From: Arachis hypogaea | Taxonomy: Eukaryota; Streptophyta; Magnoliopsida; Fabales; Fabaceae | Direction: 5' to 3' | DNA length: 64,000 nucleotides | Assembly (NCBI RefSeq): GCF_003086295.3 | Contig: NC_092051.1 | Span: forward strand, 72,913,772-72,977,771 | Part shown: positions 1 through 10,699 of the stretch, piece by piece | How positions within the stretch are numbered: the first letter of the stretch is position 1 | How the letters are laid out: the number at the start of each line of letters is the position of its first letter | Position numbers and translations under genes: made by a program | Notes under the pieces: model-generated | Seen by the model: the letters and a program-made list of their open reading frames with translations, nothing else | Told to the model about the DNA's origin: nothing | Database searches by the model: none

Positions 1-309
1 AGAGACTAGTTGAGGCTTAAGCTCAAAATTGTTTGCTCCAATGGTAGGGATGGAGATGCTTCTTCCATGGAAATTGGAATTTGGTGCAGTAAAGTCACCA
101 AGCATCTTCCTTGCATTATTATTATTTTCGGCTGCCATCTCCTCTTCCTTTTCAAAAATTTCTGTAAGGTTGTCTCTGGATTGTTGTGATTTAGCTTCCC
201 TTAGTTTCCTTTTCAGAGTCCTTTCAGATTCAGGATCTTCTTCAACAAGAAGGGAACAGAAAATAATAATAGGGATCCTTTTTACCACAGTATAGAGGTT
301 CCCTTGTTG
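1..309 (-). pseudogene. gag N-terminus of element B (partial, no clear start codon)
   Basis: The minus strand is open from an in-frame TAA at 310-312 to the window edge. The frame contains EDPESERT, an acidic stretch, an in-frame Met at 136-138 (MAAENNNNARKM) and, near the window edge, ANNFELKPQ, which is the conserved entry to the retrotransposon Gag domain also seen in D and E (NNFELKPQL). About 100 codons are visible; the Gag core lies outside the window. No ATG opens the frame upstream of 138, so either the start was lost, an upstream exon is used, or MAAENN is the real start. The product would be the structural capsid-like protein that packages element RNA in the cytoplasm. Confidence 0.65.
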
Positions 310-871
310 TTAGTAGAAGAAGAAAGGGAATAAGAGTGAAGAAGAATGGATAATCCAAACACAAGGGTAAGGATAGGAGCAGTGATTTGAGATGAAGAGA
401 AGTGTTAGTAAATGAATAAATAAATAGAAGGAGATGGGAGAGAGGGAATTTCGAAAAATAAATTTTGAAAAAGTGTTAATGATTTTCGAAAATTAAGATA
501 AAATTAAAATTAAAATTAAAAATTGAAGTAATTAAATAATTAAAAAGAATTTTTTGAAAAAGAGGGAGGTATTTTCGAAAATTAGAGAGGGAAGAGTAGT
601 TAGGTAGTTTTGAAAAAGATATGATTGAAGTAAAAAGATATGATTGAAATTGAAAAAGATTTGAAAATCAATTTTGAAAAGATAAAAAGATAAGAAGTTA
701 GAAAAGATATTTTAAAATCAAATTTTTTTGAAAAAGATATGATTTTAAAAAGATATGATAGAAAGATATGATTAGAAATAGTTTTGAAAAAGATTTGAAT
801 TTTAAAATTCCAATTAGTGACTTGACTCACAAGAAATCACAATATATGATTCTAGAACTTAAAGTTTGAAT
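310..871 (-). other. Leader of element B, A/T-rich
   Basis: No gene is seen. The stretch is rich in AAAAGATATGATT and TTCGAAAATT words and, with 13613-14818 on the other side of element A, forms the leader between primer binding site and gag of element B. Confidence 0.6.
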
Positions 872-876
872 CTTTC

Positions 877-2340
877 TGATAAACCACTATTTTATAGTTT
901 ATATTGTGTTTAATTGTGTGGTTTTGTCATGATCCTTGCCCACTTATTCATCAATTTAGCATGCATTTAGATTTCCTTCCTAAATTCAGTACATGTTTGA
1001 AAATTGCTTCCTAGAGACTTTAATTATTTACTTTTAATTCTCCTTTATTCCATTCGATGCCGTGATCTGTGTGTCAAGTGTTTCAGGCCTTATAGGGCAT
1101 GAATGAGATGGAGATTGGAGAGGAAGCTAGCAAAAATGGAAGGAACACAAGAATTTGAGGAGATAACCAGCGAGAAGTGACGCGGTCGCATGGCTCACGC
1201 AACCGCGCGAAGGAGCACAAATCGCAGTGACGCGGCCGCATGGCTTGCGCGGCCGCGCGGATCGGAAAGCGCAAGCGACGCGGTAGCGTGGACGACACGA
1301 ACGCGTGGAGAGGAAAAAGCGCAAGCGACGCGTCCGCATGGACGACGCGATTGCGTGACATGTGCGATCTGCATAATCTGCAGAATTCGATGGGGGCGAT
1401 TTTGGACCTTATTTCGGCCCGGAACAGCAGACTAGAGTCAGAGAATAGGCAGAAACAACACACACATTCATTCAGTAGTTTGAGATATAGTTTTTTTTCA
1501 CTCTCTTAGGTTTTTCTCTCTAGTTTTTAGAATTTTAATTTTCAATTGGTCTTAGCATTGGAACATTGAGAAGAGTTATTTCCTCATCAAGACTTCATCA
1601 CTCAAGTTTGTTCTCTTAACTTGGTTTTATTCTTCCATGTTCTTTGTTATGTTCAATTTTGTCATTCAGATACTTTTATGATTAATTAATGCAAGGATTA
1701 TTTCTCTTTAATTCAATTTCAATTCCAATAATCATGTCTTCTTTTAATTACCTTTTATGTGCCATGGATTCTTTATTTACAATGCGTGAGTAGTTTCATT
1801 ACTTGATAGGGAGTTGATTAAAAGGAATTCTTGAGTTTGAAGGATTGAAGGAGAATTTTATAGTTGGGTTAAATGTTGGATTGCTATCCTATCACCAACG
1901 CCAATCCCTTTGAACTAAGTGGGTTGTAACTCGTGAATAGATCTGGCAGTCCAACTTGTTTGACTTTCCCTTACCTAGTAAAGGATAACCAAACAGAGTA
2001 ACCGTTAATTATAAATCAATCTTAAAAATCACTCCATCAATGATAGAGATTCTAACTAATCAATTCCCAGTCAAGGCTTTTATTTATATTATTTAAAATA
2101 CCTCAATTTAAATTCCAATTTACTTAGCTCAAGTTCTTGGAACATCTGATTAATAAAACAGCACACTTTTCTGCAACTCGTTGGGAGACGACCTGGGACT
2201 TAAAACTCCCAGTAATTTTAATTTAAACTCTCTGTGACATATTTCTAAATTGATAGGCAGATTTTCAGTGAGTTAAGAACTATACTTGCAATGTAACCAT
2301 TTTAATAAATTTTTAATTCACCAGCTTCTGCTTCCCATCA
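877..2340 (+). repeat. 5' LTR of element A
   Basis: 1464 bp, TG...CA bounded, matched by 12132-13607. It holds a GC-rich block (about 1180-1370) of GACGCGGCCGCATGG-like words inside otherwise AT-rich sequence, and near its 3' end a hairpin CTGGGA-CTTAAAAC-TCCCAG (2193-2212) directly after GACGAC. As the 5' LTR it would supply the promoter; I cannot fix a TATA box with confidence. Confidence 0.95.
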
Positions 2341-2345
2341 ATTTT

Positions 2346-2363
2346 TGGCGCCGTTGCCGGGGA
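2346..2363 (+). other. Primer binding site of element A (tRNA-Asp)
   Basis: TGGCGCCGTTGCCGGGGA begins 5 nt after the LTR end and is complementary to the 3' end of plant tRNA-Asp(GTC) including CCA. It primes minus-strand DNA synthesis. Confidence 0.9.
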
Positions 2364-2455
2364 GTTGCAATAGAGTGCTAATTTTATTAATTAGTATTTA
2401 TTTATTTGCATTTTATTTAACTTTGCTACTATGAGCTGCATGTTTCTTCCGTCAA

Positions 2456-3661
2456 ATGACGCGTTCACTTCCTGATCCGTGCTTGCTAATATTCGATCCT
2501 GAAATTGAAAGGACAATTTCACGAATAAGACGGGAACAGCGTAGGTTAGCCCGCTCTGAGGGCGGATCTGAAAGTGAATTTGAGGAAGAAACCAACCCCC
2601 GTTCTACTGATTCGGTTGTTTTACGTGCAGAAAACATGGCAGCTAGAAGAGTTACCATTCAGGAGGAAGGAGCTCCTGATTTTACAATGCAACCGTTTCA
2701 AGCGCATCATCCAGCGATAGCTACGGATTTTGAAATAAAGACCGCACTGCTAAATTTGATGCCCAAGTTTCATGGCCTGCCTGCTCAAGAGCCTATCAAG
2801 CACTTGAGAGACTTCCAGGCAGCCTGTTCTACTGTCAGGCGTGATGGCACTGATGAAACTTCAATCCTGCTGAAAGCTTTTTCGTTCTCTCTTGAGGGAA
2901 AAGCAAGAGAGTGGTACTACACTCAACCTCTAGCAACTGTATCCAACTGGGATACACTCAGAAAGGAGTTTCTGAAGAAATTCTTTCCATCTGAAGTTAC
3001 TGATAAACTGAGGAAGGATATCTCTACAATTGTTCAGGATGACAATGAGACTCTCTTTGAATACTGGGAGCGCTTCAATAATATTTTGGAAGCATGCCCC
3101 CACCACATGATTGACAAGATCGTGCTACTCAGCTATATCACACAAGGTATGAGGCCCCAAGATAAGACCACATTGGAAAGTGCCAGCAATGGGTCTATGA
3201 AGAAGTACAAGACCACTGATGAAGCTTGGCAATTGATCAGTGATTTAGCTGAATCTACTCGGAACCACAGACAGAAGCAAGGCCGTTCAAGGGCCATTGC
3301 AGAAGTATCTTTTGGCATAGAGACTGCTGCTCTAAATCGAAGCATCTGTGAGATGACCAACCTGCTGAAGCAAATGCAGTTGACTCAACAAGCTCAGCAA
3401 ACTCAACCGCAGCAAAACCAACTACTGGTTCCACAAAGAATTTACAGAATTTGTGCTGATTACAGCCATTACACTGATGAATGCCCGCAGCTCCAACAAG
3501 AAGACAACATGGTGGCATCCACTCACAACTTCTATGACCGCCCCAACCAAGGGTGCAATCAAAGTGGAAATAATAACCATGGATGGCAGGACAATTCAAA
3601 CCAGAATTGGAGGGACAACAATAATAGGGGAGGCAGAGATAATCAGGGAAATCAGAGGTAG
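2456..3661 (+). pseudogene. gag of element A
   Basis: Structural Gag protein. The frame opens with MTRSLPDPCLL at 2456, about 90 nt after the primer binding site; an N-terminal ERTISRIRREQ motif matches the start of Gag in D and E. The retrotransposon Gag core (PF03732 type) lies at about residues 100-270, with LKAFSFSLEGKAREWYY and the FLKKFFPSE region. Near residue 325 is a CCHC zinc-knuckle remnant (CADYSHYTDEC) in which the first Cys is replaced by Tyr. The frame then enters an Asn/Gln-rich linker and is stopped by TAG at 3659-3661; the same frame continues without further stops through protease and RT, so the TAG breaks an original single gag-pol ORF. Confidence 0.9.
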
Positions 3662-5860
3662 AATAATAACAACAACAGGCAGCAAAATCAACTGTACCGA
3701 GCACCTCACCTGAGGCAAAACCAAGGACCACCGCACAATCAGCAGCAAACCTCTCAATTTACTCATTCTTCTGTATCTTCTAATGAAGATTTATTACAAG
3801 CTTTTGAGAAAAGACAACTGGCCATTGAAAATACCATCGTGAATAGTATTAACGCCAGTCTGAATGGTTTCACCTCTACTCTGCAAGCTTTTATGACACA
3901 ACTTGGTTCAGCACAAAATTCTAGTAACCAACTTTCAAGCACCACTGGAATCCCCTCCCAACCGTTACCCAATCCGAAGGGAGGCATTAATGCCATCACC
4001 CTGAGGTCTGGAACCACACTGCAGGAGAGGAATCAGGAGGAACCAAGCCCACCAGAATACGCCTCAGCTGAAGAGGTGGTAGAAATCGAAGATGTTGAAG
4101 AGGAAGAGGACATACAGGACATAGCTGAAGGAGAGATAGCTCAACCACAGGAAGAAGCACAAAAAGACGTAGGCTCCACAGAAAACACTACTCCCATTCC
4201 ATTTCCACAACTTGCAAGGAAGCCCAGGAAGCAGCTGGAACCTGATCCTAAAATGGTAGAAATATTCAAAAAGGTTGAGGTAACTGTTCCCCTTTTCGAT
4301 GTTATTCAGCAGGTACCTAAATATGCAAAGTTTCTAAAAGACTTATGTATCCATAAAGACAAAATTAACGAATTAGAAACTATTCCTTTAGGTAGTTCTA
4401 TATCTGCTTTAATGGGAGGATTACCTGAAAAATGTAGTGATCCAAGTCCTTGCATAGTTAGTTGTACTATTGGTGGTGTAGTAATTTATGATTGCATGTG
4501 TGATTTAGGAGCATGTGTCAGTATAATGCCTTTGTCTATATATGATGTTTTAAGGCTCCCTCCCTTAAAAAGGTCGGCAGCTCGTTTTGTGTTAGCAGAT
4601 AAAAGCATTATTACAGTGGCTGGAGTTGCTGAAGATGTTTTGGTGAACATTAAAGGGCTCACATTTCCCACTGATTTTTATATCTTGGAGACGCCCCATA
4701 ATGATTCAGATAAGCCATCATCAATCCTACTTGGAAGACCATTCCTGAAGACATCAAAATTCAAATTAGATGCTTTTTCAGGAACATACTCCTTTGAAAT
4801 AGATGGCCGCATAGTAATCTTCAATCTGAATGGAGTCATTGACAACCCCCCAGAAGATCGTTCTATCTTCCAGTGTGATGTCATAGACGAGAGTGTGGCT
4901 GAAGTTCAAAAAGAAGAGTTTGAAGAGAGGCACACTGGACAAGATCCAAGTGTGGGGACCCTCTTAACTGACAATGAGGACACTTCGCCATTTTCGCAAG
5001 CCCCAGATAATCCAGAGCCTGCCCATGATCAAAAGTTAGAATTGAAACCTCTCCCTCCACATCTCAAATATGCTTATCTTGAGGATGAGCAGAAGCTTCC
5101 GGTTATTATTGCAAGAGAATTGACTTCTCAACAAGAAGAGCAGTTACTTGATGTACTGAGGAAGCATAAGAAGGCAATTGGGTGGAGTTTGGCAGACATA
5201 GTGGGAATCAACCCTCAAGTATGCGAGCACAGAATATTTTTAGAAGAGGGAGCAAGACCTATCCGTCAACCACAAAGAAGATTGAATTCCACCATCTTGG
5301 AAGTTGTCAAAAAGGAAGTGACCAGACTATTGGAAGCAGGTATCATATATTCTATTTCAGACAGTGAATGGGTAAGCCCAGTACAAGTTGTGCCCAAGAA
5401 GTCCGGAGTCACTACCGTGAAGAATGAGCATGGAGAGCTCATAGCAACTAGAGTTCAGAATGCTTGGAGAGTCTGCATTGATTACAGGCATCTCAACCAA
5501 GCTACCCGTAAGGATCACTACCCACTTCCATTCATTGATCAAATACTGGATCGCCTGTCAGGTAAATCACATTATTGCTTTCTAGATGGTTACACAGGTT
5601 ATTTCCAGATTCATATAGCTCCTGAGGATCAGGAAAAGACTACTTTTACATGTCCTTTTGGGACTTACGCTTATAAGAGAATGCCCTTTGGCTTGTGCAA
5701 TGCACCAGCCACCTTCCAAAGGTGCATGATGAGTCTTTTCTCTGATCTTATTGAGGACTGTATGGAAGTTTTTTTGGACGATTTTAGCGTTTATGGTGAT
5801 TCTTTTAACCTTTGCTTAGATGGATTATCTAGAGTATTAGATAGATGTGTTGAACTTTGA
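3662..5860 (+). pseudogene. protease and reverse transcriptase of element A
   Basis: This is the continuation of the gag frame. After an acidic linker, an aspartic protease of the Athila type is seen with CDLGACVSIMP near 4497 and ILLGRPFLK near 4726. RT follows: VCIDYRHLNQ (about 5470), YCFLDGYTGYFQ with the first catalytic Asp, RMPFGLCNAPATFQ, and VFLDDFSVYGD (about 5768) with the catalytic DD pair. The frame closes at 5858-5860 just where RT should continue; the coding sequence resumes one frame over from 5847 (NFEKCHFMV). A short deletion of linker codons between two TTGAA-like words is the simplest cause. The RT catalytic residues are present, so loss of function comes from the frame break and the upstream TAG. 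Confidence 0.92.
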
Positions 5861-7025
5861 AAAATGCCACTTTATGGTAAAGCAAGGGATTGTATTAGGA
5901 CATGTGGTATCTAATAATGGTATTTCTGTAGACCCAGCAAAGGTGAATGTTATTTCTAGTTTACCTTACCCCTCTTCTGTGAGGGAAGTCCATTCGTTCC
6001 TTGGCCATGCAGGTTTCTACAAGAGATTTATTAAAGATTTTAGTAAGGTGGCACTTCCCTTATCCAGATTACTGCAGAAGGACATTGTGTTCGAGTTCAG
6101 TGAAGATTGCAAACAAGCATTTGATAAGCTGAAGACCGCTCTAACTCAAGCCCCAATTGTGAGAGGACCCGACTGGAGCCAGCCGTTTGAGATCATGTGC
6201 GATGCTTCCAACCATGCAGTAGGAGCAGCACTAGCTCAGCGTGAAGGTAAGGATCCTTTTGTTATTGCCTATGCGTCTAAGACTTTAGACACTGCCCAGT
6301 CCAATTATACTACTACTGAGAAAGAGCTACTTGCTATTGTTTTCGCTCTGGATAAATTCCGAGCTTATTTACTTGGTACTAGAGTAGTAGTGTATTCGGA
6401 CCATGCAGCTCTAAAGTATTTATTAGCTAAAAAGGAATCCAAACCAAGACTTATACGTTGGATACTGCTGTTACAAGAATTTGATTTAGAAATAAAGGAT
6501 AGGAGTGGTAACCAAAATTTAGTAGCGGACCACTTGAGTCGCCTTGAACATATTAAGGATGATTCTACTCCTATAGATGATAATTTTCCTTTTGACAACC
6601 TGCAAGCAGTATCTGAGGTAGTCCCTTGGTATGCACCTGTTGCTAATTATTTAGTTAGCCGCACATTTCCTCCACATTTTTCTAAACATCAAAGAGACAA
6701 GCTGAAAAGTGAGTCCAAATATTATATATGGGATGACCCATATTTATGGAGATGTGGCGCTGACCAGATAATTAGACGTTGTGTACCTCAATCAGAATTC
6801 CAGTCCATTTTAGAGGCCTGTCACTCATCTGAGAGTGGAAGACACTTTGGCCCTCAAAGAATAGCTAGAAAGATCTTAGACTGCGGATTCTGGTGGCCTA
6901 CTCTTTTTAGAGATGCTGCTGAGTTTTGTAAATCTTGTCACCCATGCCAGAAATTTGGTAACATATCCAGGAGGAATGAGATGCCTCAACAATATATGCT
7001 TTTCTGTGAAATTTTTTATGTATGA
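5847..7025 (+). pseudogene. RT connection, RNase H and integrase zinc domain of element A
   Basis: Frame-shifted continuation of pol. It begins with the end of RT ([30 protein letters not shown]), then RNase H with [35 protein letters not shown] and a VADHLSRL end (catalytic D, E, D, D all present). The integrase HHCC zinc domain follows: [15 protein letters not shown] ... [15 protein letters not shown] at 7023-7025 sits immediately before GIDFMGPF; in related elements this codon is normally Trp, so TGG-to-TGA is likely. The frame continues unchanged from 7026. Confidence 0.9.
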
Positions 7026-7931
7026 GGCATTGACTTCATGGGTCCATTTCCAAATTCTAGTGGATATTTTTATATATTGTTAGCTGTGGATTATGTTTCC
7101 AAATGGGTGGAAACAATTCCTACCCACACTGATGATGCTAACACTGTTGTTTCCTTTGTGAGAAACCATATTATATGCCGCTTTGGATCACCACGAGCGA
7201 TCGTGAGCGATCAAGGCACCCATTTTTTTAACAGGAGACTAACAAGATTGATGAAGAAGCATGGGATAATCCATAAAGTTGCAACAGCTTACCATCCCCA
7301 AACTAATGGGCAAGCCGAGGTGTCAAACAGAGAAATTAAGTGTATCCTGCAGAAGATAGTAAAACCTCATAGAAAGGACTGGAGCGCCAGACTACAAGAT
7401 GCACTGTGGGCATATAGAACAGCATACAAGACACCCATTGGGATGAGTCTCTTTCGCTTAGTTTACGGAAAAGCTTGCCATCTTCTAGTTGAAATCGAAC
7501 ACAGAGCCTTCTGGGCAGTTAAAGAGTGCAACATGGAAATTGAGAAAGCCGGAACTGAAAGAAAGTTGCAACTACAGGAACTGGAGAACCTTCGTCTAGA
7601 AGCTTATGAGAACTCCAGAATATACAAGGAAAAGATGAAAGCTGTGCATGATCAAAACATCAAGAAGAGAGAGTTCCAACCTGAAGATTTTGTTCTCCTT
7701 TACAAATCTCGACTGAGGCTCATGCCCGGTATGTTGAGATCAAAATGGGAAGGTCCATACAGAATAGAGAAGACTGAACCGTACGGAGTCTATCACCTAA
7801 GCCATCCTTCAAGTTCTGAACTTATTAAGGTTAATGGACACCGCCTAAAGCTGTACCATGGTGAGAATGTGCAGAAAAATAAGGAGCTTGAGATCTTCCA
7901 CTTGGAAGATCCCCACATAGCAGCAGATTGA
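7026..7931 (+). pseudogene. integrase core and C-terminus of element A
   Basis: Integrase catalytic core with the three acidic residues: Asp in GIDFMGPF (about 7032), Asp in VSDQGTHF (about 7206) and Glu in [13 protein letters not shown] (about 7315). [14 protein letters not shown] and the C-terminal [16 protein letters not shown] ... [11 protein letters not shown] segment follow and the protein ends at 7931. The nearest internal Met is at 7038. The product would insert the cDNA in the nucleus. The domain itself carries no further break, but it is separated from the upstream frame by the TGA at 7023-7025. Confidence 0.92.
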
Positions 7932-7941
7932 GCTAGTGGAG

Positions 7942-7992
7942 CGTCCAACTTACGGACGTAAAAGCAAAGTGCTTGGTGGGAGACAACCCACC
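7942..7992 (+). promoter_or_regulatory. Two-hairpin cassette after integrase (element A)
   Basis: Hairpin 1 is CGTCC-AACTTAC-GGACG (7942-7958); hairpin 2 is GGTGGG-AGACAA-CCCACC (7975-7992), 16 nt apart. The pair starts 10 nt after the integrase stop. The same arrangement recurs in D, E, H and G with compensating stem changes, so a structured RNA is likely; its role is unknown. Confidence 0.7.
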
Positions 7993-9433
7993 GCGGTATG
8001 ATCATTCCTTTCTTCACTTTTAGTTTTTCTTCTTTAATAACTCTTCTCTTTATTAGTGCTTCCGTGCTCTTTCAATTACATGTCTTTATCTTTCCTTAAA
8101 AAAAAAAAATTCGCCGCGCGACGCGATCGCACCAGTGACGCGTCCGCGTGACAGGAGGAGTAAAGAAAAATAAAAATGAACAGAAAGTTACGCAGGAGGA
8201 GCGCTAGAGTCGTGCCAATGGCACAAATTACTCCACGCAACCGCGTCGCATGAAAATCATGGCCTCCCACGCGACCGCGTACTTCACGCGGCCGCATGCC
8301 CTGCATTTTCGACGTAAAAGGGTGCACTATGCTATATTGTGCGAGAGTGGTGCTGGATTGGTGCTGGAAGCACAATCCTTGTCACGCGACCGCGTCGCCG
8401 ATGCGGCCACGTCAATTATTTTCTGACGCACACTCACGCGATCGCATGACCCACGTGATCGCGTCACCCAATTTTGGCAATTGAAATGAATCGAACAGAG
8501 AGTTGTGCTGGAGCGAGGCTGCACTTGCGCCAGTAGCGCAACATAGGTCACGCGACCGCGGGACCGACGCGATCACGTCCCCTTCCCTGACGCGCCCCCA
8601 TGCGAATGCATGCCCCAGGCGGCCGCGTCGCATGCACCGCACAGCTAAACCTCAATTGCCAAATTATCTTATCTTTCTTTCCTCCAAATCCTAATTTTTC
8701 TTTTCCCTCATTCTTCCTTCTTTCTTCTTTCCCCCTTCTCCTTTCTATCTCACTCTCTCTCTCTCTCCTCCATTAACAAGGTTTTACCTTCTTCTTCGTT
8801 CTTCTCTTTTCTATCATTCTTATTATATTATGTATATATTATTATTTTCTTTTTCTTTTCCTTTTCTTTTCAAACTTTTATTTTCTTTATTCTTCTTTTC
8901 CCTTTTTACATGGTGTTAGAAATTTTTTGAGTCATTATCCCTCACTATATGCTTGTGACTTGTTACAATTTATTTGACAATTATTATTATTATTATTTTT
9001 TTAGGGGATTGCTTGCATGTTCAATTTCATACTTTTTACATCTTTTTTAACATGCATACTATGTGTTTGTCAAAAAGCCCGTGTGGCATTATGCACTTCT
9101 CTATGTTCCTATACTATTCAATGCTTGCTTTTCACAACTTTCCCCTATTATTTTATTAATTGAATTCAATTGTCAATACAAACGTGATGGTTTGTTACAA
9201 AGTAATGCTTGGTCTATGCTACTCATGCCCTTTGCCAGCATGCCAATAAACACCTTGCATTCACTTGTCTTTTTATGCACTAGCTATTTCCCATTGATGG
9301 CTTTTCATATGTACTCGAGAGCATGTGTTAATGTCATCTACATTTTACTGTGCATCATTCACCCTCTTTTCTGTTTCCTTCCTTGCTGTATCTCTCTTTG
9401 CATTTAATTTTCTTTCTCTTCCCTTCTTTCAGG
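7993..9433 (+). other. Spacer of element A with CGCG-rich block and pyrimidine tract
   Basis: No supported gene. 8110-8640 carries repeated words such as ACGCGACCGCGTC and ACGCGTCCGCGTG, the same vocabulary as the GC-rich block in A's LTRs and in G at 57180-57710. 8690-8900 is a long C/T-rich tract resembling a splice-acceptor approach; the accessory ORF starts about 0.5 kb further on, after TTCTTTCAG at 9424-9432, which would suit a spliced subgenomic RNA. Confidence 0.5.
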
Positions 9434-10687
9434 ATGGCCACCAAGAAAGGAAAGGAGAAAGCAACTTCCAGACCACCAGCAAGAAGAGGAACTAAAAGAG
9501 CATTAGTGGCAGAGCTTTCTTCAACCGCAGTCAAGCCCTCAACAAAACGAGTCAAGAGGATAATAAAGGTTGACGAAAAGGAGAAAGCCTTTCCAGCAAA
9601 GGACGCTGCGTGATTTTCCAATCGCTACTGTGAGCAGATGTTCCCCATCCTGGCAGAAAGGAACTATAACAATGAATACCTTCTTACCCTCCCGTCCAAT
9701 ATTGCCACCTTTGTTGAGCCGCAAATTGAGCGAAGACAATGGGGTTTCTTACGGAGATAGCCGAGGCAGGTCAATCTCTCTTGGGTAGTTGAGTTCTACT
9801 CCAACTTCTACATACCGACCCTGCAGTCTGTTTATGTCCGGCAAAAGCAAGTCCCCATCACAGAAGAGGCCATTCAGCAAGCTCTGAGTCTTCCCCCTAT
9901 TCCAGCAGGAATGGACGCTTTTCAAGAAGCAACCCTTCAGCGCCAGAGATACCAATTTGACTGGGACTCCGTTCTCAGAGTCATCGCTTTACCTGGCAGC
10001 CGTTGGATCTACGGATACCACCGTTCCCGCCCTAAGGGAATCTTGGCTTCCGCACTTACCTTGGAGGCTCACGTATGGGCACAGATCATGTCCCATTACG
10101 TCTTTCCGAGCACCCATGAGTCCTCCTTCACTGCAGACATGGCTGTTCTACTATGGTGCATCCTTACAGACCAACCTCTGAATCCTTCAAGACACATCCG
10201 GAATGCTATGGAGTATGTACAAATCGCGGGCAACTTACCTTTTCCCGCCCTGGTCTCAGATCTTGTCTCAGCAGCCAGAGTCTCCTACAGAGCTGGGGAC
10301 ACCAAAGCCATGGTTCCACGGGATGATCAATATGTCCCTAACGGGAAATACCTCAGACTTTCAGCAGCCACTACAAGCCAGCCTACTGAGCCAATTGAAG
10401 ATATTCCTTCTTCAACACCACAAGCATCTACCACTGAGAAATTGCTCCAACAGTTACTTGAAAAGTTGGATCGGCATGAACAGAAAGCTAAGATGAGAGA
10501 GCGCCGTAACAAGCGCCGATTCACATACCTTAAGGGGCTGATCATGGGCAAATTCAAAGACTTAGACACTCCGGACTCTACTTCTTTTACCAGCACCAGG
10601 AGCCATGATGGTCCCGACTGTGGAGATACTACTACCAGCCCACCCCTGTTTCTGACAGATGGCACCGAGGACGGTGCAAAGCCTTAA
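9434..10687 (+). pseudogene. 3' accessory ORF of element A (putative plant transposon protein-like domain)
   Basis: One frame runs 418 codons from ATGGCCACCAAG at 9434 to TAA at 10685, broken by TGA (9611-9613) and TAG (9758-9760). The N-terminus is Lys/Arg-rich (MATKKGKEKATSR). Then come FSNRYCEQMFPIL, VEFYSNFYIPTLQSVYVR, FDWDSVLRVIALPGSRW and LTLEAHVWAQIMSHYVFP, then a short coiled-coil-like EKLLQQLLEKLDRHEQKAK. The pattern EFY(A/S)N...YVRG/Q and LTxEAxxW matches the accessory ORFs of D and E, and resembles the domain catalogued as 'putative plant transposon protein' (PF20167), by memory. Position after integrase corresponds to the env-like slot of Athila elements, but no signal peptide or membrane span is evident. 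A splice acceptor-like TTTCAG precedes the ATG. Function unknown. Confidence 0.8.
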
Positions 10688-10699
10688 GTGTGGGGAGGT
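10662..10699 (+). promoter_or_regulatory. Internal hairpin-polypurine module (element A)
   Basis: GCACCG-AGGA-CGGTGC (10662-10677) is a perfect 6-bp stem; 8 nt later AAGTGTGGGGAGGT (10686-10699) overlaps the accessory ORF stop codon. This 14-mer is the terminal polypurine tract of elements G and (with one change) A and H, so it may serve as a second plus-strand primer, like a central polypurine tract. Confidence 0.6.

Noticed and set aside
29..295. Plus-strand open frame of 88 codons at the window start
   Set aside because: It is antisense to the conserved Gag start of element B, which has recognisable motifs on the minus strand.
9063..9407. 114-codon frame upstream of A's accessory ORF
   Set aside because: Composition is that of the T-rich spacer, and related elements do not keep it.
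9434..10687. Accessory ORF of A as a viral envelope gene
   Set aside because: No signal peptide, membrane span or cleavage motif is visible; only its position is env-like.
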